From an uncultured Lachnospiraceae bacterium (GTDB taxonomy: Bacteria > Bacillota > Clostridia > Lachnospirales > Lachnospiraceae): a stretch of DNA of 64,000 nt. The stretch spans positions 62,001 to 126,000 of the forward strand of contig CAKREB010000005.1 of the NCBI GenBank assembly GCA_934317005.1, in the 5' to 3' direction. The notes under the pieces are model-generated. The model saw only the letters and a program-made list of their open reading frames with translations, was not told the DNA's origin and made no database searches. Numbering within the stretch: the first letter of the stretch is position 1; each line of letters opens with the position of its first letter. Position numbers and translations under genes: made by a program. This document shows, piece after piece, positions 8,546-18,407 of this stretch.

Positions 8546-9181
8546 ATGGGAAAATTAGTATGTGATTTTAAAGTAGTGGGGGCGGTACAGACAAACTGTT
8601 ATTTTGTGATGGATGACGAAACAAAGGAGTGTGTGATTGTCGATCCGGGAGATGAAGCAAACAAGCTGCTTCAGTATTTGCAGGATAAGAATCTGACTTT
8701 AAAGGCAATCTTACTGACACACGGTCATTTTGATCATATTATGGCAGTAGATTCCATACGCGAGGTGTATCCGGTGCCGGTGTATGCTGCTAAGGCAGAA
8801 AAAGAGGTGCTTTCTGATGTTATGACAAATCTGTCTGTTCAGATGGGAAGTTCTGTTACGGTAGAGGCAGACCACTGGCTTTTAGATGGAGATACGATTG
8901 AGCTTTTGGGAAGGGAAGTGCGCTGTATTCTGACACCGGGACATACCTGTGGCGGCATGTGCTACTATTTTCCAAAGGATGGTATTCTTTTTTCCGGAGA
9001 TACCCTGTTTCAGGAGTCTGTCGGAAGAACAGATTTTCCGACAGGCAGCATGAGTACACTGATTCATTCTGTCAGGGAAAAGCTGTTTGTACTTCCGAAG
9101 GCAGTCAGAGTATATCCGGGTCATGGGATGATGACATCCATTGAAAATGAGGCGATGTATAACCCATATGCTGCACAGTAA
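8546..9181 (+). CDS. MBL-fold metallo-hydrolase (glyoxalase II-like)
   Basis: About 211 residues. Four in-frame ATGs (8534, 8540, 8543, 8546) follow one another; GAGG at 8535-8538 favours 8543 or 8546. The THGHFDHI motif (HxHxDH), a downstream TPGHTCGG His, a SGDTLF Asp and a final YPGHG His make the full metallo-beta-lactamase-fold two-metal site. This short form, often placed next to relA and hemZ in Clostridia, resembles hydroxyacylglutathione hydrolase-like YcbL proteins. The physiological thioester substrate is not established. Confidence 0.88.
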   Translation: MGKLVCDFKVVGAVQTNCYFVMDDETKECVIVDPGDEANKLLQYLQDKNLTLKAILLTHGHFDHIMAVDSIREVYPVPVYAAKAEKEVLSDVMTNLSVQMGSSVTVEADHWLLDGDTIELLGREVRCILTPGHTCGGMCYYFPKDGILFSGDTLFQESVGRTDFPTGSMSTLIHSVREKLFVLPKAVRVYPGHGMMTSIENEAMYNPYAAQ

Positions 9182-9200
9182 AAGAGGTGTAGAAAGCAAA

Positions 9201-10808
9201 ATGATAAATATAGTATTATCAGAATTGGATTTTGATTATGAACTGCAGGCGCTGGTAAACAGCTTTTATCCCGGGCAGAAAAGCAGGGTATGTGTAGCAG
9301 ACGGCATGAAGCAGATCACAAAGGAGAAGGTTTTATCTGCGGTCGGGGAGTTTACAGATATGGCAGACTGTCAGGAGAAATTTGTGATAGGTATTTTTTT
9401 TGGAACCGGACAGATAGAGATCGGTGTTTTTTGCAACAACAGATGGAAGCAGGAGCAGGTTTTGGTTCAGGAGGGTGAGGACTGGCATAAGCATGAGGAT
9501 AAGTCGGCGCATCCGTATCGGACATATTATAAGAATGAGTTGAAGCGTCTGCTTTTTCTGATGCTTCGTGATCTGGACGAAAAAGAACTGCCGGAAGGAT
9601 ATCGTAAAAGGGTACCGGAGTGGGGAACGATGACGGGAGTACGTCCGACAAAGATACCGATGAATCAGCTGTTGCAGGGAAAATCGTATGAAGATGTGGA
9701 AAAGGAACTCGAAAAGTGGTACTGCTGTACAAAGGAAAAGCAAAAGCTGTGCTTAGATATTGCTGTCAGGGAGGCAGAGCTTTTAAAGGATATTGACTTT
9801 GTAAACGGATACAGCCTGTATATCGGGATTCCGTTTTGTCCGACGACATGTCTGTACTGTTCTTTTCCATCGTATCCATATGAAACGTTTGGACATTTGT
9901 CAGATGCGTATCTGCAGGCTTTGAAAAAGGAGATTATGCAGACTGCACAAAGATGCAAGGGGCATCCACTGACCAGTATCTATATCGGTGGTGGGACACC
10001 GACAGCGCTTTCTGCTGCACAGTTAGAGGAGCTGTTAAGCTGTGTCAGAGAATGCTTTCCTCTAAAGGAAAGTTATGAATTTACGGTAGAGGCCGGAAGA
10101 CCGGATAGTATTACAAGGGAAAAGTTAGAAGTGCTGCGAAGATATGATGTGGAGAGGATTTCTGTCAATCCACAGACGATGCAGCAAAAGACACTGGATC
10201 TGATCGGAAGACGTCATACGGTAGAGCAGACAAAGGAAGCGTTTCTTATGGCAAGGGAGCTTGGCTTTTCTAATATCAATATGGATCTGATCATCGGACT
10301 TCCGCAAGAAACGCCGGACGATTTTGAGGATACATTGCGTCAGATTCAAAAGCTTGCACCGGACAGTGTTACGGTGCATTCGCTTGTAGTCAAGAGAGCA
10401 TCCCGTCTGCGTAGTGTATTGGAACAGATGGGAGATTTTGCGAAGGAAGAGGCGCAAAGAAGCCGTTATATGACAGCCATGTTACAGATGGCGCAGGATT
10501 TTGCCGATGCAGAGGGATATGCACCATACTATATGTATCGTCAGAAAAATTCTGCAGGCCATGCAGGAAGCTCCGGACAGGAAAATATCGGATTTGCGAA
10601 GGAGGGAAAGGAGTGCCTGTATAACATTTTGATCATGGAAGAGATGCAGACAATCATAGCATGCGGAGCGGGAGCTTCTACAAAGCGGTACCATCCACAG
10701 AAAAAGATTGTCAGCCGGATTGAAAATGTCAAGAGTATAACAGATTACATTGCGCGGATTGATGAAATGATCGAAAGAAAGGCTTCGGTATTTTTGGAGA
10801 GTGTGTAA
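9201..10808 (+). CDS. hemZ: Coproporphyrinogen III oxidase-like radical SAM enzyme HemZ
   Basis: 535 residues. The ATG at 9201 (MINIVLSELDFDYELQ) is taken as the start because the upstream in-frame ATG at 9141 lies inside the preceding gene and AAAGAGGTG precedes 9201. The N-terminal ~160 residues are the extra HemZ-specific domain. The radical SAM core begins at ~residue 205 with FCPTTCLYC, the CxxxCxxC cluster-binding motif, followed by YIGGGTPTAL and a typical HemN-like barrel (INMDLIIGLPQET). HemZ-family proteins are linked to oxygen-independent coproporphyrinogen oxidation, but many anaerobes with this gene lack a full heme pathway, so the substrate here is uncertain. Confidence 0.9.
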   Translation: MINIVLSELDFDYELQALVNSFYPGQKSRVCVADGMKQITKEKVLSAVGEFTDMADCQEKFVIGIFFGTGQIEIGVFCNNRWKQEQVLVQEGEDWHKHEDKSAHPYRTYYKNELKRLLFLMLRDLDEKELPEGYRKRVPEWGTMTGVRPTKIPMNQLLQGKSYEDVEKELEKWYCCTKEKQKLCLDIAVREAELLKDIDFVNGYSLYIGIPFCPTTCLYCSFPSYPYETFGHLSDAYLQALKKEIMQTAQRCKGHPLTSIYIGGGTPTALSAAQLEELLSCVRECFPLKESYEFTVEAGRPDSITREKLEVLRRYDVERISVNPQTMQQKTLDLIGRRHTVEQTKEAFLMARELGFSNINMDLIIGLPQETPDDFEDTLRQIQKLAPDSVTVHSLVVKRASRLRSVLEQMGDFAKEEAQRSRYMTAMLQMAQDFADAEGYAPYYMYRQKNSAGHAGSSGQENIGFAKEGKECLYNILIMEEMQTIIACGAGASTKRYHPQKKIVSRIENVKSITDYIARIDEMIERKASVFLESV

Positions 10809-10823
10809 AAGTGAGGGTTTATG

Positions 10824-11483
10824 ATGGAAGATTATATGAGAAATGTGATGACATTAGAAAAGGTTCCGCTTCATCTGCGTGAAACGGTCTGCGATGAAAT
10901 GTGTCACGGAATTGAAGTGAGTAATCTTGCAGTTATGATTTCAAGGGAACTTGGAAAGTCCGAAGAGTTTTGTGAAAAGATAGAGCTTGCCGGCATTTTG
11001 CACGATATTGGAAAGCTAAAGCTGACAAAATATCTGTACTCGGAGGATGGACTTTTGGTCGAGCAGATGAAATATGTGCGGCAGCATTCTGCACAGAGCA
11101 GGGAAGTAATATTAGAGGCGGGCTACAGTGATGAGATCGCAGATGCGGTCTACCATCATCATGAAAACTATGATGGTTCGGGATATCCCGGCAATCTGCG
11201 TGGGGATGCCATTCCGGAAATGGCAAGGATACTCAGGGTATGCGACGTGTTTATCGCGCTGACTTCAAACCGCAGTTACCGGAAAGCATTTGATCCAAAG
11301 GCTGCTTTGGAGATTATGATCGATGAAGTGGCAGATTATGACATGAAGGTGTTTCTTGCTTTTCAAAGAGTAGTGCATCATACGGTCTTAAAGGATGGCA
11401 TGGATCAGATCAGAATGGTTCGCAATGAGCATCAGCTCGAACCGCTGCAGCTCTTTGAATATGAAATAAAAGAACTTGTTTAA
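10824..11483 (+). CDS. HD-GYP domain protein, probable c-di-GMP phosphodiesterase
   Basis: About 219 residues, a nearly bare HD-GYP domain. ATGs lie at 10821 and 10824; GAGGG at 10813-10817 fits 10824 better. The metal ligands and signature are present: CHGIEVSNLA, LAGILHDIGKLKL, HHHENYDGSGYPGNL (the GYP motif) and RILRVCDVFIALTSNRSYRK. HD-GYP proteins hydrolyse c-di-GMP to GMP. No receiver or sensory domain is fused. It lies between hemZ and aspS. With the GGDEF gene at 35.8 kb and the c-di-GMP-binding PelD at 50.4 kb, it forms part of a possible c-di-GMP circuit within this window. Confidence 0.85.
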   Translation: MEDYMRNVMTLEKVPLHLRETVCDEMCHGIEVSNLAVMISRELGKSEEFCEKIELAGILHDIGKLKLTKYLYSEDGLLVEQMKYVRQHSAQSREVILEAGYSDEIADAVYHHHENYDGSGYPGNLRGDAIPEMARILRVCDVFIALTSNRSYRKAFDPKAALEIMIDEVADYDMKVFLAFQRVVHHTVLKDGMDQIRMVRNEHQLEPLQLFEYEIKELV

Positions 11484-11604
11484 TTTAGAAATTCGTTGTA
11501 TCATATCATAAGTATGAAATTTGATGTATCGTGCTTTTTACGCTTTTGGAAAGTGTCTGGCAGGAAAGCAGTGTCAGGGAAAAGAGCACAGAATGGAGGA
11601 TAAA

Positions 11605-13425
11605 ATGGCTGAGTCAATGAGAGGTCTCAAACGTACATGTCGATGTGCGGAATTAAGCGAACAGAATGTGGGACAGGAAGTTACCGTAATGGGCTGGGTA
11701 CAGAAACAGCGAAACAAGGGTGGTATTATTTTTGTCGATGTACGTGACCGTTCCGGAATCTTACAGGTAATCTTCGAAGATGGTGAGATTGACGCCGAAG
11801 GATTTGCTAAAGCAGAAAAGTTAAGAAGTGAGTTTGTTATAGCAGTGGTAGGTACCGTTACAAAACGTTCCGGTGCAGTAAATGAGAACTTAAAGACAGG
11901 TGCGATCGAGGTTCGTGCAAAGAGTATCCGTATTCTTTCTGAATCAGAAACACCTCCATTTCCAATTGAGGAAAACAGTAAGACGAAGGAAGATCTTCGT
12001 TTAAAATATCGTTATCTGGATTTACGTCGTCCGGATCTACAGAGAAATATTATGATGAAGAGCCGCGTAATGACGTTAGTAAGACAGTTTTTGGCAGACG
12101 AAGGATTTTTGGAGATTGAAACACCGATGCTTCAGAAGAGCACACCGGAGGGAGCAAGAGATTATCTTGTGCCAAGCCGTGTGCATCCGGGACATTTTTA
12201 TGCACTTCCACAGTCACCACAGCTTTTTAAGCAGCTTCTGATGTGCTCCGGTTATGACCGCTATTTCCAGATTGCACGCTGCTTCCGTGATGAAGATCTG
12301 CGTGCGGACAGACAGCCGGAATTTACACAGATTGACATGGAGCTTTCTTTTGTAGATGAAGATGATGTTATGGATGTCAATGAGCGTTTGTTACAGAAGC
12401 TGTTTAAGGAAGTGTTAAATATTGACATTGAAGTGCCGATTCAGCGTATGACATGGCAGGAAGCAATGGATCGTTTTGGCTCAGACAAGCCGGATCTGCG
12501 TTTTGGAATGGAGCTTTGTGATGTATCAGAGGTTGTAAAGGGCTGTGGCTTTGGTGTGTTTACCGGAGCATTGGAAAATGGCGGCTCTGTACGTGGTATC
12601 AATGCAAAGGGACAGGGCAGCATGCCACGTAAAAAGATTGATGCACTGGTAAAATTTGCAAAGGATTTCGGTGCAAAGGGACTTGCCTATGTAGCGATCA
12701 ATGAAGATGGCACATACAAATCATCCTTTGCTAAGTTTATGACAGAGGATGAGATGAAAGCTCTTGTCGATGCCATGAGTGGTGAGCCGGGAGATCTGTT
12801 GCTCTTTGCTGCCGATAAGAATAAAGTCGTTTATGATGTTCTTGGAAATCTGCGTCTGGAGATTGCAAAGAACTTAGATCTGTTAGATAAAAATGTATAT
12901 AAATTCCTCTGGGTAACAGAGTTTCCGGAGTTTGAGTATTCTGAAGAGCAGGGGAGATATGTTGCGATGCATCATCCATTTACCATGCCGATGGAAGAGG
13001 ATATTCCAATCTTAAAGACACAGCCGGAAAAGGTACGTGCCAGAGCATATGATATTGTGTTAAACGGTACAGAAATCGGTGGAGGTTCTATCCGTATCCA
13101 TCAGGATGATGTGCAGGAAACTATGTTTGAGGCGCTTGGCTTTACCAATGAAAAGGCGCATGAGCAGTTTGGCTTCCTCTTAGATGCGTTTAAGTATGGT
13201 GTGCCACCACACGCAGGACTGGCTTATGGTCTTGACCGTCTGGTTATGCTGATGGCAAAGGAGGACAGTATCCGCGACGTTATCGCATTCCCTAAGGTAA
13301 AGGATGCTTCCTGCCTGATGACAAATGCTCCTGATGTGGTAGAGCAAAAGCAGTTAGAAGAATTGTGCCTTGATATCAATGTGGAAGAGATGAAAAAGGC
13401 AGAAGAATCAGTAGAAGAAAATTAG
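11605..13425 (+). CDS. aspS: Aspartyl-tRNA synthetase
   Basis: 606 residues, the length of bacterial-type AspRS. The ATG at 11605 (MAESMRGLKRT) has GGAGG five bases upstream; the longer frame from 11521 has no such site. It has an N-terminal OB anticodon-binding domain (EVTVMGWVQKQRNKGGIIFVDVRD), class II motif 2 (RCFRDEDLRADRQPEFTQ), the bacterial GAD insertion (~residues 300-410) and class II motif 3 (AGLAYGLDRLVML). It charges tRNA-Asp, or tRNA-Asp and tRNA-Asn if non-discriminating. The 121-base gap upstream shows no T-box. Confidence 0.97.
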   Translation: MAESMRGLKRTCRCAELSEQNVGQEVTVMGWVQKQRNKGGIIFVDVRDRSGILQVIFEDGEIDAEGFAKAEKLRSEFVIAVVGTVTKRSGAVNENLKTGAIEVRAKSIRILSESETPPFPIEENSKTKEDLRLKYRYLDLRRPDLQRNIMMKSRVMTLVRQFLADEGFLEIETPMLQKSTPEGARDYLVPSRVHPGHFYALPQSPQLFKQLLMCSGYDRYFQIARCFRDEDLRADRQPEFTQIDMELSFVDEDDVMDVNERLLQKLFKEVLNIDIEVPIQRMTWQEAMDRFGSDKPDLRFGMELCDVSEVVKGCGFGVFTGALENGGSVRGINAKGQGSMPRKKIDALVKFAKDFGAKGLAYVAINEDGTYKSSFAKFMTEDEMKALVDAMSGEPGDLLLFAADKNKVVYDVLGNLRLEIAKNLDLLDKNVYKFLWVTEFPEFEYSEEQGRYVAMHHPFTMPMEEDIPILKTQPEKVRARAYDIVLNGTEIGGGSIRIHQDDVQETMFEALGFTNEKAHEQFGFLLDAFKYGVPPHAGLAYGLDRLVMLMAKEDSIRDVIAFPKVKDASCLMTNAPDVVEQKQLEELCLDINVEEMKKAEESVEEN

Positions 13426-13436
13426 GAGAGACATAG

Positions 13437-13940
13437 ATGACAAAAGAAAGTTATCAGAAAATCTTTCGAATCGTCAGGTCATTTCCAAATGGAGTTGTGC
13501 TGTTGCAGATGATGAATAAAATGCTCACATTTGCAGCAGCATTTTGCTATATTATGTCGATTCTGGTATTGGGGATTCAAAGAGAATGGAAAGGTGCAGC
13601 TATATTGATTTTAGTGCCGGCTGTTTCTTTTGTGGCAGTCAGCATTTTTCGAAGCAGGTATAATGCAAAGCGGCCATATGAAAAGTATGGTTTTATTCCG
13701 CTGATTCCCAAAAACACACAGGGAAAGTCATTTCCAAGTCGTCATGTGTTTTCTATCTTTGTGATTGGAAGCACGGTGCTTTGGTTCTTTCCGGTGGCTG
13801 GCGTGGTGATCTGTCTGCTTGGGATACTGCTTGCACTGCTTCGGATCATCGTTGGCGTGCACTTTCCAAAGGATGTGATCGCAGGAGCTCTTTTTGGTAT
13901 TCTGTGTGGTGTGCTTGCAAAGGTGCTTCTGGGGATGTGA
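13437..13940 (+). CDS. PAP2-family membrane phosphatase
   Basis: 167 residues with four to five membrane segments. The three phosphatase motifs of the PAP2 / acid phosphatase family are visible: KRPYEKYG (motif 1), SFPSRHVF (motif 2 with the catalytic His) and RIIVGVHFPKDVIAG (motif 3 His and Asp). Such proteins dephosphorylate lipid phosphates such as undecaprenyl pyrophosphate or phosphatidylglycerol phosphate at the membrane. It starts 12 bases after aspS with TAGGAGAG as ribosome site, so it is probably cotranscribed. The exact substrate cannot be assigned. Confidence 0.85.
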   Translation: MTKESYQKIFRIVRSFPNGVVLLQMMNKMLTFAAAFCYIMSILVLGIQREWKGAAILILVPAVSFVAVSIFRSRYNAKRPYEKYGFIPLIPKNTQGKSFPSRHVFSIFVIGSTVLWFFPVAGVVICLLGILLALLRIIVGVHFPKDVIAGALFGILCGVLAKVLLGM

Positions 13941-13959
13941 CCGCATATAGGAGGTATTT

Positions 13960-15183
13960 ATGAAGTTTTTTCATCTGTCTGATCTGCATTTTGGAAAGCA
14001 GTTAAATGGCTATGATCTGGAAGCAGAGCAGAGAAAATGTATGCAGGAGGTTGTAGAGGCTGCCAAACGGGAAAAGCCGGATGCGATCATAATTGCCGGT
14101 GATGTGTATGACCGTTCTGTGCCTTCCGGAAGTGCCATGTCAGTTCTGGAGGATTTTTTTGTGGCGATCAATGAAATCTCACGCGAAACCGATGTATCAG
14201 AGAGCACTGCAAAAGAAGAGCAAAAATCTCAAAATCCGCAAAGTTCCCAAAATCCAATAGAAATTCTGGTAATCGCAGGAAATCATGACTCTGCACAGCG
14301 TCTGCAATATGGAAGTACATTTTTAGAACGTCATCACATTCATATCGCAGTGAAGCCACCGCAGTCAGAAAAGGAGCATATCCGCTGTGTGACATTGCAG
14401 GATGCATTTGGAGCGGTACATTTTTATCTGCTTCCCTATACAAGATATGGGATGATACGGCATTTTGCGCCGGAGGGCATGGAAGATTCTATGCAGGAAA
14501 CGATACGGTATCTGCTTGAACGGGAGGATTTTGACCGGTCAGAGCGTAATGTGCTTGTGTCGCACCAGTTTTATGTCAATGGAAGCAGTCAGCCAAAGCA
14601 ATGTGATTCGGAGGCACCACGTCTGGCAGTAGGCGGTCTTGATGCCGTAGATACTGCTTTGATCAAGAACTTTGATTATGCAGCACTGGGGCATATTCAC
14701 AGTCCGCAAAGTTTATCAAAGGATACGATCCGCTATTGTGGAACATTGTATCCATATTCCGTCAGCGAAGCAGGTCAGGAAAAATCCATCACGGTGGTGG
14801 AATTACAGGAAAAGGGAACGGTGACACTCCGCTATCTTCCAATCAGAACGGAACATACGATTCTGCGCCTTCGTGGTACCTTAGAAGAACTGACACAAGG
14901 TAGAACTAAGGTATGCGAAGATTACGTCAGTATTACTCTTACGGATGAAGAAGCCGTAGAGTCACCAAAGGAATATCTGGAGCACTATTTTAGCCATATT
15001 TTGGAAATACAGATAGATAACCGGCGAACCAGACAGATATTGGAAGAGCAGACAGAGGATGTGCGTGAGATGACGCCTTTGGAAGCGTTTTCTTCGTTCT
15101 TTCTGGATGTGACAGGGCGCAGTATGGATGAACGGGAAACAAAGGTGTTGCAGGAAATTTTACAGGAAGTGTATGAGGACTAG
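13960..15183 (+). CDS. sbcD: Exonuclease SbcCD subunit D
   Basis: 407 residues of the Mre11/SbcD nuclease family, the nuclease half of the SbcCD complex that cleaves hairpins and processes DNA ends. The phosphodiesterase motifs are complete: HLSDLHFGK, IIAGDVYDRSVPS, VIAGNHDSAQRL, VLVSHQF and ALGHIHSPQ. An AGGAGG precedes the start. A C-terminal capping domain ends at the stop, eight bases before sbcC, as in most sbcDC operons. Confidence 0.96.
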   Translation: MKFFHLSDLHFGKQLNGYDLEAEQRKCMQEVVEAAKREKPDAIIIAGDVYDRSVPSGSAMSVLEDFFVAINEISRETDVSESTAKEEQKSQNPQSSQNPIEILVIAGNHDSAQRLQYGSTFLERHHIHIAVKPPQSEKEHIRCVTLQDAFGAVHFYLLPYTRYGMIRHFAPEGMEDSMQETIRYLLEREDFDRSERNVLVSHQFYVNGSSQPKQCDSEAPRLAVGGLDAVDTALIKNFDYAALGHIHSPQSLSKDTIRYCGTLYPYSVSEAGQEKSITVVELQEKGTVTLRYLPIRTEHTILRLRGTLEELTQGRTKVCEDYVSITLTDEEAVESPKEYLEHYFSHILEIQIDNRRTRQILEEQTEDVREMTPLEAFSSFFLDVTGRSMDERETKVLQEILQEVYED

Positions 15184-15191
15184 GGCAGATA

Positions 15192-18100
15192 ATGAAACCG
15201 AAGAAATTAGTTATGTCAGCATTTGGCTCCTATGCCGGTGTAGAAACCATTGATTTTGAACGCATGGATCATGGATTGTTTTTGATCGCAGGAGATACCG
15301 GTTCGGGCAAGTCGACTATTTTTGATGCGATTATGTTTGCACTGTATGATACGATGAGTTCGAAGGAACGCAAAGGCAATATGATGCGCAGCGAATATGC
15401 AAAGGAAGCAACGGAAACGTATGTAGAATATACGTTTTCTTATGGTGCAGCCGACGCAAAAGAGATATATACGGTGAAGCGTTATCCATCCTATGAAAGA
15501 CGCTCCAGACGCAAGAATAAAAATGGTGAGTATGGTATGACGAAGCAGCCGGGGAAAGTGAGTCTGATCCTTCCGGATGGAAAGGAGTTTGATGGCAAGG
15601 CAGCACAGACGAATCAGAAGATTCAGGAAATCATAGGTCTTAGTGCAGAGCAGTTTGGCAAGATTGCCATGATCGCCCAGGGGGAGTTTCAGGAGCTGAT
15701 CATGGATAAGACCGGAAAGAGAAAGGAAATCTTTCAACAGATCTTTTCGACGGAAATATATGACAGAGTGCAAAAAAAGATTGCAGAGCGTTTTAAGCAG
15801 AGTGTGATCGCCGAAAAGGAAAATGCAACGAAGCTTCGGGAAACGGTGGTCGGACTGGAGTTTGCAGAAGGGGAAAAGAAAGAAAAATGGGAAGAAGTGT
15901 TATCTTTTTTGGAAACAGAGCCAGAAAGGATTGAAGCTTTTCTGGAAGAAGCCATTATTGAGGAAAAAAAGGCAGAAAAAGAAATCAGGCAGGAGGTAGC
16001 TGACAGTCAGAAGGATATGACGAAAAAGGAAGTGGCATATCAGGATGCCGTACATGGAAATCAACTGCTGCAGGAGTATCAACGGACTTGTGAGAAAAAG
16101 GAAAGCTTAGAAAAGCAGAAGGAAGTCTTTGAAAAGAAGCAAAGGGATATAGCAGTGATAGAAAAGGCGCAGCTTGTACTCGTGGTGCAGGAAAAATATC
16201 ACAGAGAAAAAAAGGAAAAGGAAAGACTGGAAGAAAAAAGAGACTATTATCGTGTACAGGAAAAGGGACAGAAAAAACAGCTTCAGGAGATTTTGGAAAA
16301 ACAGAAGCGATGGAAAGAACAGTATGACAGCAGAATGCCGGATATTGTGCGGGAGCAGGAAAAGATAAAAGAAGAGATGCTTGTGCTTGATAGACTGACG
16401 CAATGTCAGGAAAATTTAGAAAAGCTTGCAGCACTTGCAAAAAAACTGTCCGAAAAATGGGACACAAAAAAGCAGGAAGAAGAAAAGCTTCTAAAAGAGC
16501 AAAAGGAAATAGGGCAGTGGATAGAAGAGCACAGTCAGACAGAGGTGCAGTTAGAAAAAGCACGTCATCAGTTAGAAAAAGAAGAAGAAGCTGACAAAAA
16601 GCTGCAACATTATCAAAAGTTATATGTGCAGTGGGAAAGTGACAGAAAGGAGCAGGAAAAGGCAGAAAAAACATTGTATAAGGAACAGAAAGAGTGGCTG
16701 GAGGCGCGGAGAGGCTATGAAGAAAAGGAGCAGAAATATCTGGCTTTACAGTCTGCCTTTCTTGCACAAAAGCTGCAGGACGGAAAGCCGTGTCCTGTCT
16801 GTGGATCCTGTACGCATCCGACACCGGCGCCGATGGAAAAGGAAACTGTCACAAAAGAGATGTTAGATCAGGCAGCTAAAAAGGAAGGAACACAGCGTAA
16901 GTGCTTTGACAGAGCAACACTGGCTTTTCAGACGGCAAAGGTAGTGCGGGAACAGTCTGAAAGGAAGGTACTGGAGGAAGGAAAGCTTGTGTTTGACAGG
17001 GAAGAGCTTGCCAAAAAGGTGCTGGAAGAAGGGGAAATAGCGCAGTCTGTATTGCGTGAGCAGGAAGAGAAGCTTTCGCAAAAAAGGAGTACCTTAGAGC
17101 AGAGGGAAAAGGAGCTGTTGAAGCAGCAGACAAAGATGAAGGAACAGCAGAAGCTGTTAGCAGACATAAGCACTCAGATTCCAAAGCTGCAGGAGAGCGA
17201 AAAGAAGCTTTTAGAGCAGAAGCAGGAGTGCAGTCTGCAGCAAAAAAGCATGGAAACACAAGAGCATATGCTTTTGGAAAAGGTGACAATCTTTTCAGCA
17301 GAGGAAGGTAAGAAGCTTAAAAAAAGGCTGGAAGAAGAACTGCAGTCTTTGCAGGAGCAGGGAGAGAAGTTAGAAAAGAGTGCTTCGCAGAAGCAGAAGG
17401 AATATGATACACTGCTTGGTAATCAGGCAGAAAATGGGAAAAGATGGATGGAATACTGTGAATTTGTCAAAAACTCCTATGCCGAATACCAGCAGGAACG
17501 AAAGAAGCAGGGATTTGCAGATAAAGAAACATATGAGCAGGCATTGCAGCAAAGAGATCAGTTAGAGCAGTGGAAAAAAGAGATCGATCAGTATCGCATC
17601 GAAACCGTACAGTGTGACACGCGGTGTCATACGCTTAGAGAGCAGATTCAGGGAAGAAAAAAAGAAGATACACAACTGCTTGCTAAGCAGAAGGAAGAGG
17701 CAAAAAGAGCGTACGAGGAAAAGAAGAGTGAGCAGGAAGTGATCACGTACCATCTGGAAACAGTAAAGCGTGTTAAAAAACGTGTGACAGAGTTACTAAA
17801 GGGACGTGGTACTCTGTTAGAGGAAGGAAGAGTGATACGTTCTTTGCAAAATGCAGCGAATGGAAAAATGCAGTTTCAAACATATGTGCTTCGCCAGTAT
17901 TTTCAAAAGATCATACAGGCAGCGAATATTCGATTAAAAAAGATGACAACGAATCCATTTCTGCTAAAATGTAGGGAGTGGAATGTATCAGGACTTGGCG
18001 AGGCAGGACTGGATCTGGATGTATGGAATCCCTTGACCGGAAAAAGCCGTGATGCCCATACACTTTCGGGCGGTGAAACATTTCTGGCTTCTCTGTCGAT

Positions 18101-18356
18101 GGCGCTTGGCATGGCAGACGTTGTGCAAAACACAGTGGGAAAGACGCATCTGGATACCATGTTTATTGATGAAGGATTTGGCTCGCTAAGTGAGGATGTG
18201 CGGACAACAGCGGTAAAGGTACTACTGGAGCTTGCCGGCGAAAACCGGCTTGTGGGGGTGATCTCCCATGTGTCAGAGCTAAAGGAGCAGATTCCAAACA
18301 AACTGTATGTTACAAAGGACAGCAATGGAAGTAGGGTACAGTGGCAGCAGGATTAG
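15192..18356 (+). CDS. sbcC: Exonuclease SbcCD subunit C (SMC-like ATPase)
   Basis: 1054 residues with the Rad50/SbcC layout: Walker A GDTGSGKST at residues ~34-42, two long coiled-coil arms, a zinc hook CPVCGSCTHP near residue 533, then the ABC signature LSGGETFLASLSMALGMA and Walker B TMFIDEGFG near the C-terminus. It powers the SbcD nuclease and bridges DNA through the hook. The coiled coils are extremely rich in Lys, Glu and Gln, which is why long spurious frames appear on the opposite strand here. Adjacent sbcD confirms the pair. Confidence 0.96.
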   Translation: MKPKKLVMSAFGSYAGVETIDFERMDHGLFLIAGDTGSGKSTIFDAIMFALYDTMSSKERKGNMMRSEYAKEATETYVEYTFSYGAADAKEIYTVKRYPSYERRSRRKNKNGEYGMTKQPGKVSLILPDGKEFDGKAAQTNQKIQEIIGLSAEQFGKIAMIAQGEFQELIMDKTGKRKEIFQQIFSTEIYDRVQKKIAERFKQSVIAEKENATKLRETVVGLEFAEGEKKEKWEEVLSFLETEPERIEAFLEEAIIEEKKAEKEIRQEVADSQKDMTKKEVAYQDAVHGNQLLQEYQRTCEKKESLEKQKEVFEKKQRDIAVIEKAQLVLVVQEKYHREKKEKERLEEKRDYYRVQEKGQKKQLQEILEKQKRWKEQYDSRMPDIVREQEKIKEEMLVLDRLTQCQENLEKLAALAKKLSEKWDTKKQEEEKLLKEQKEIGQWIEEHSQTEVQLEKARHQLEKEEEADKKLQHYQKLYVQWESDRKEQEKAEKTLYKEQKEWLEARRGYEEKEQKYLALQSAFLAQKLQDGKPCPVCGSCTHPTPAPMEKETVTKEMLDQAAKKEGTQRKCFDRATLAFQTAKVVREQSERKVLEEGKLVFDREELAKKVLEEGEIAQSVLREQEEKLSQKRSTLEQREKELLKQQTKMKEQQKLLADISTQIPKLQESEKKLLEQKQECSLQQKSMETQEHMLLEKVTIFSAEEGKKLKKRLEEELQSLQEQGEKLEKSASQKQKEYDTLLGNQAENGKRWMEYCEFVKNSYAEYQQERKKQGFADKETYEQALQQRDQLEQWKKEIDQYRIETVQCDTRCHTLREQIQGRKKEDTQLLAKQKEEAKRAYEEKKSEQEVITYHLETVKRVKKRVTELLKGRGTLLEEGRVIRSLQNAANGKMQFQTYVLRQYFQKIIQAANIRLKKMTTNPFLLKCREWNVSGLGEAGLDLDVWNPLTGKSRDAHTLSGGETFLASLSMALGMADVVQNTVGKTHLDTMFIDEGFGSLSEDVRTTAVKVLLELAGENRLVGVISHVSELKEQIPNKLYVTKDSNGSRVQWQQD

Positions 18357-18407
18357 GACTGGTGATAGCTGTAAAATGTATAGAGAAATGAAGAAGGGAT
18401 GTTGCAG

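Noticed and set aside
11484..11604. T-box or other riboswitch before aspS
   Set aside because: No GGTGG-type antiterminator sequence, no specifier stem and no terminator are seen in the 121-base gap.
15985..16824. 279-codon open frame opposite sbcC, and several more there (16876-17289, 17903-18325)
   Set aside because: They mirror the Lys/Glu/Gln-rich coiled coil of SbcC, have Phe/Ser/Leu-rich nonsense composition, no ribosome sites and no family marks.
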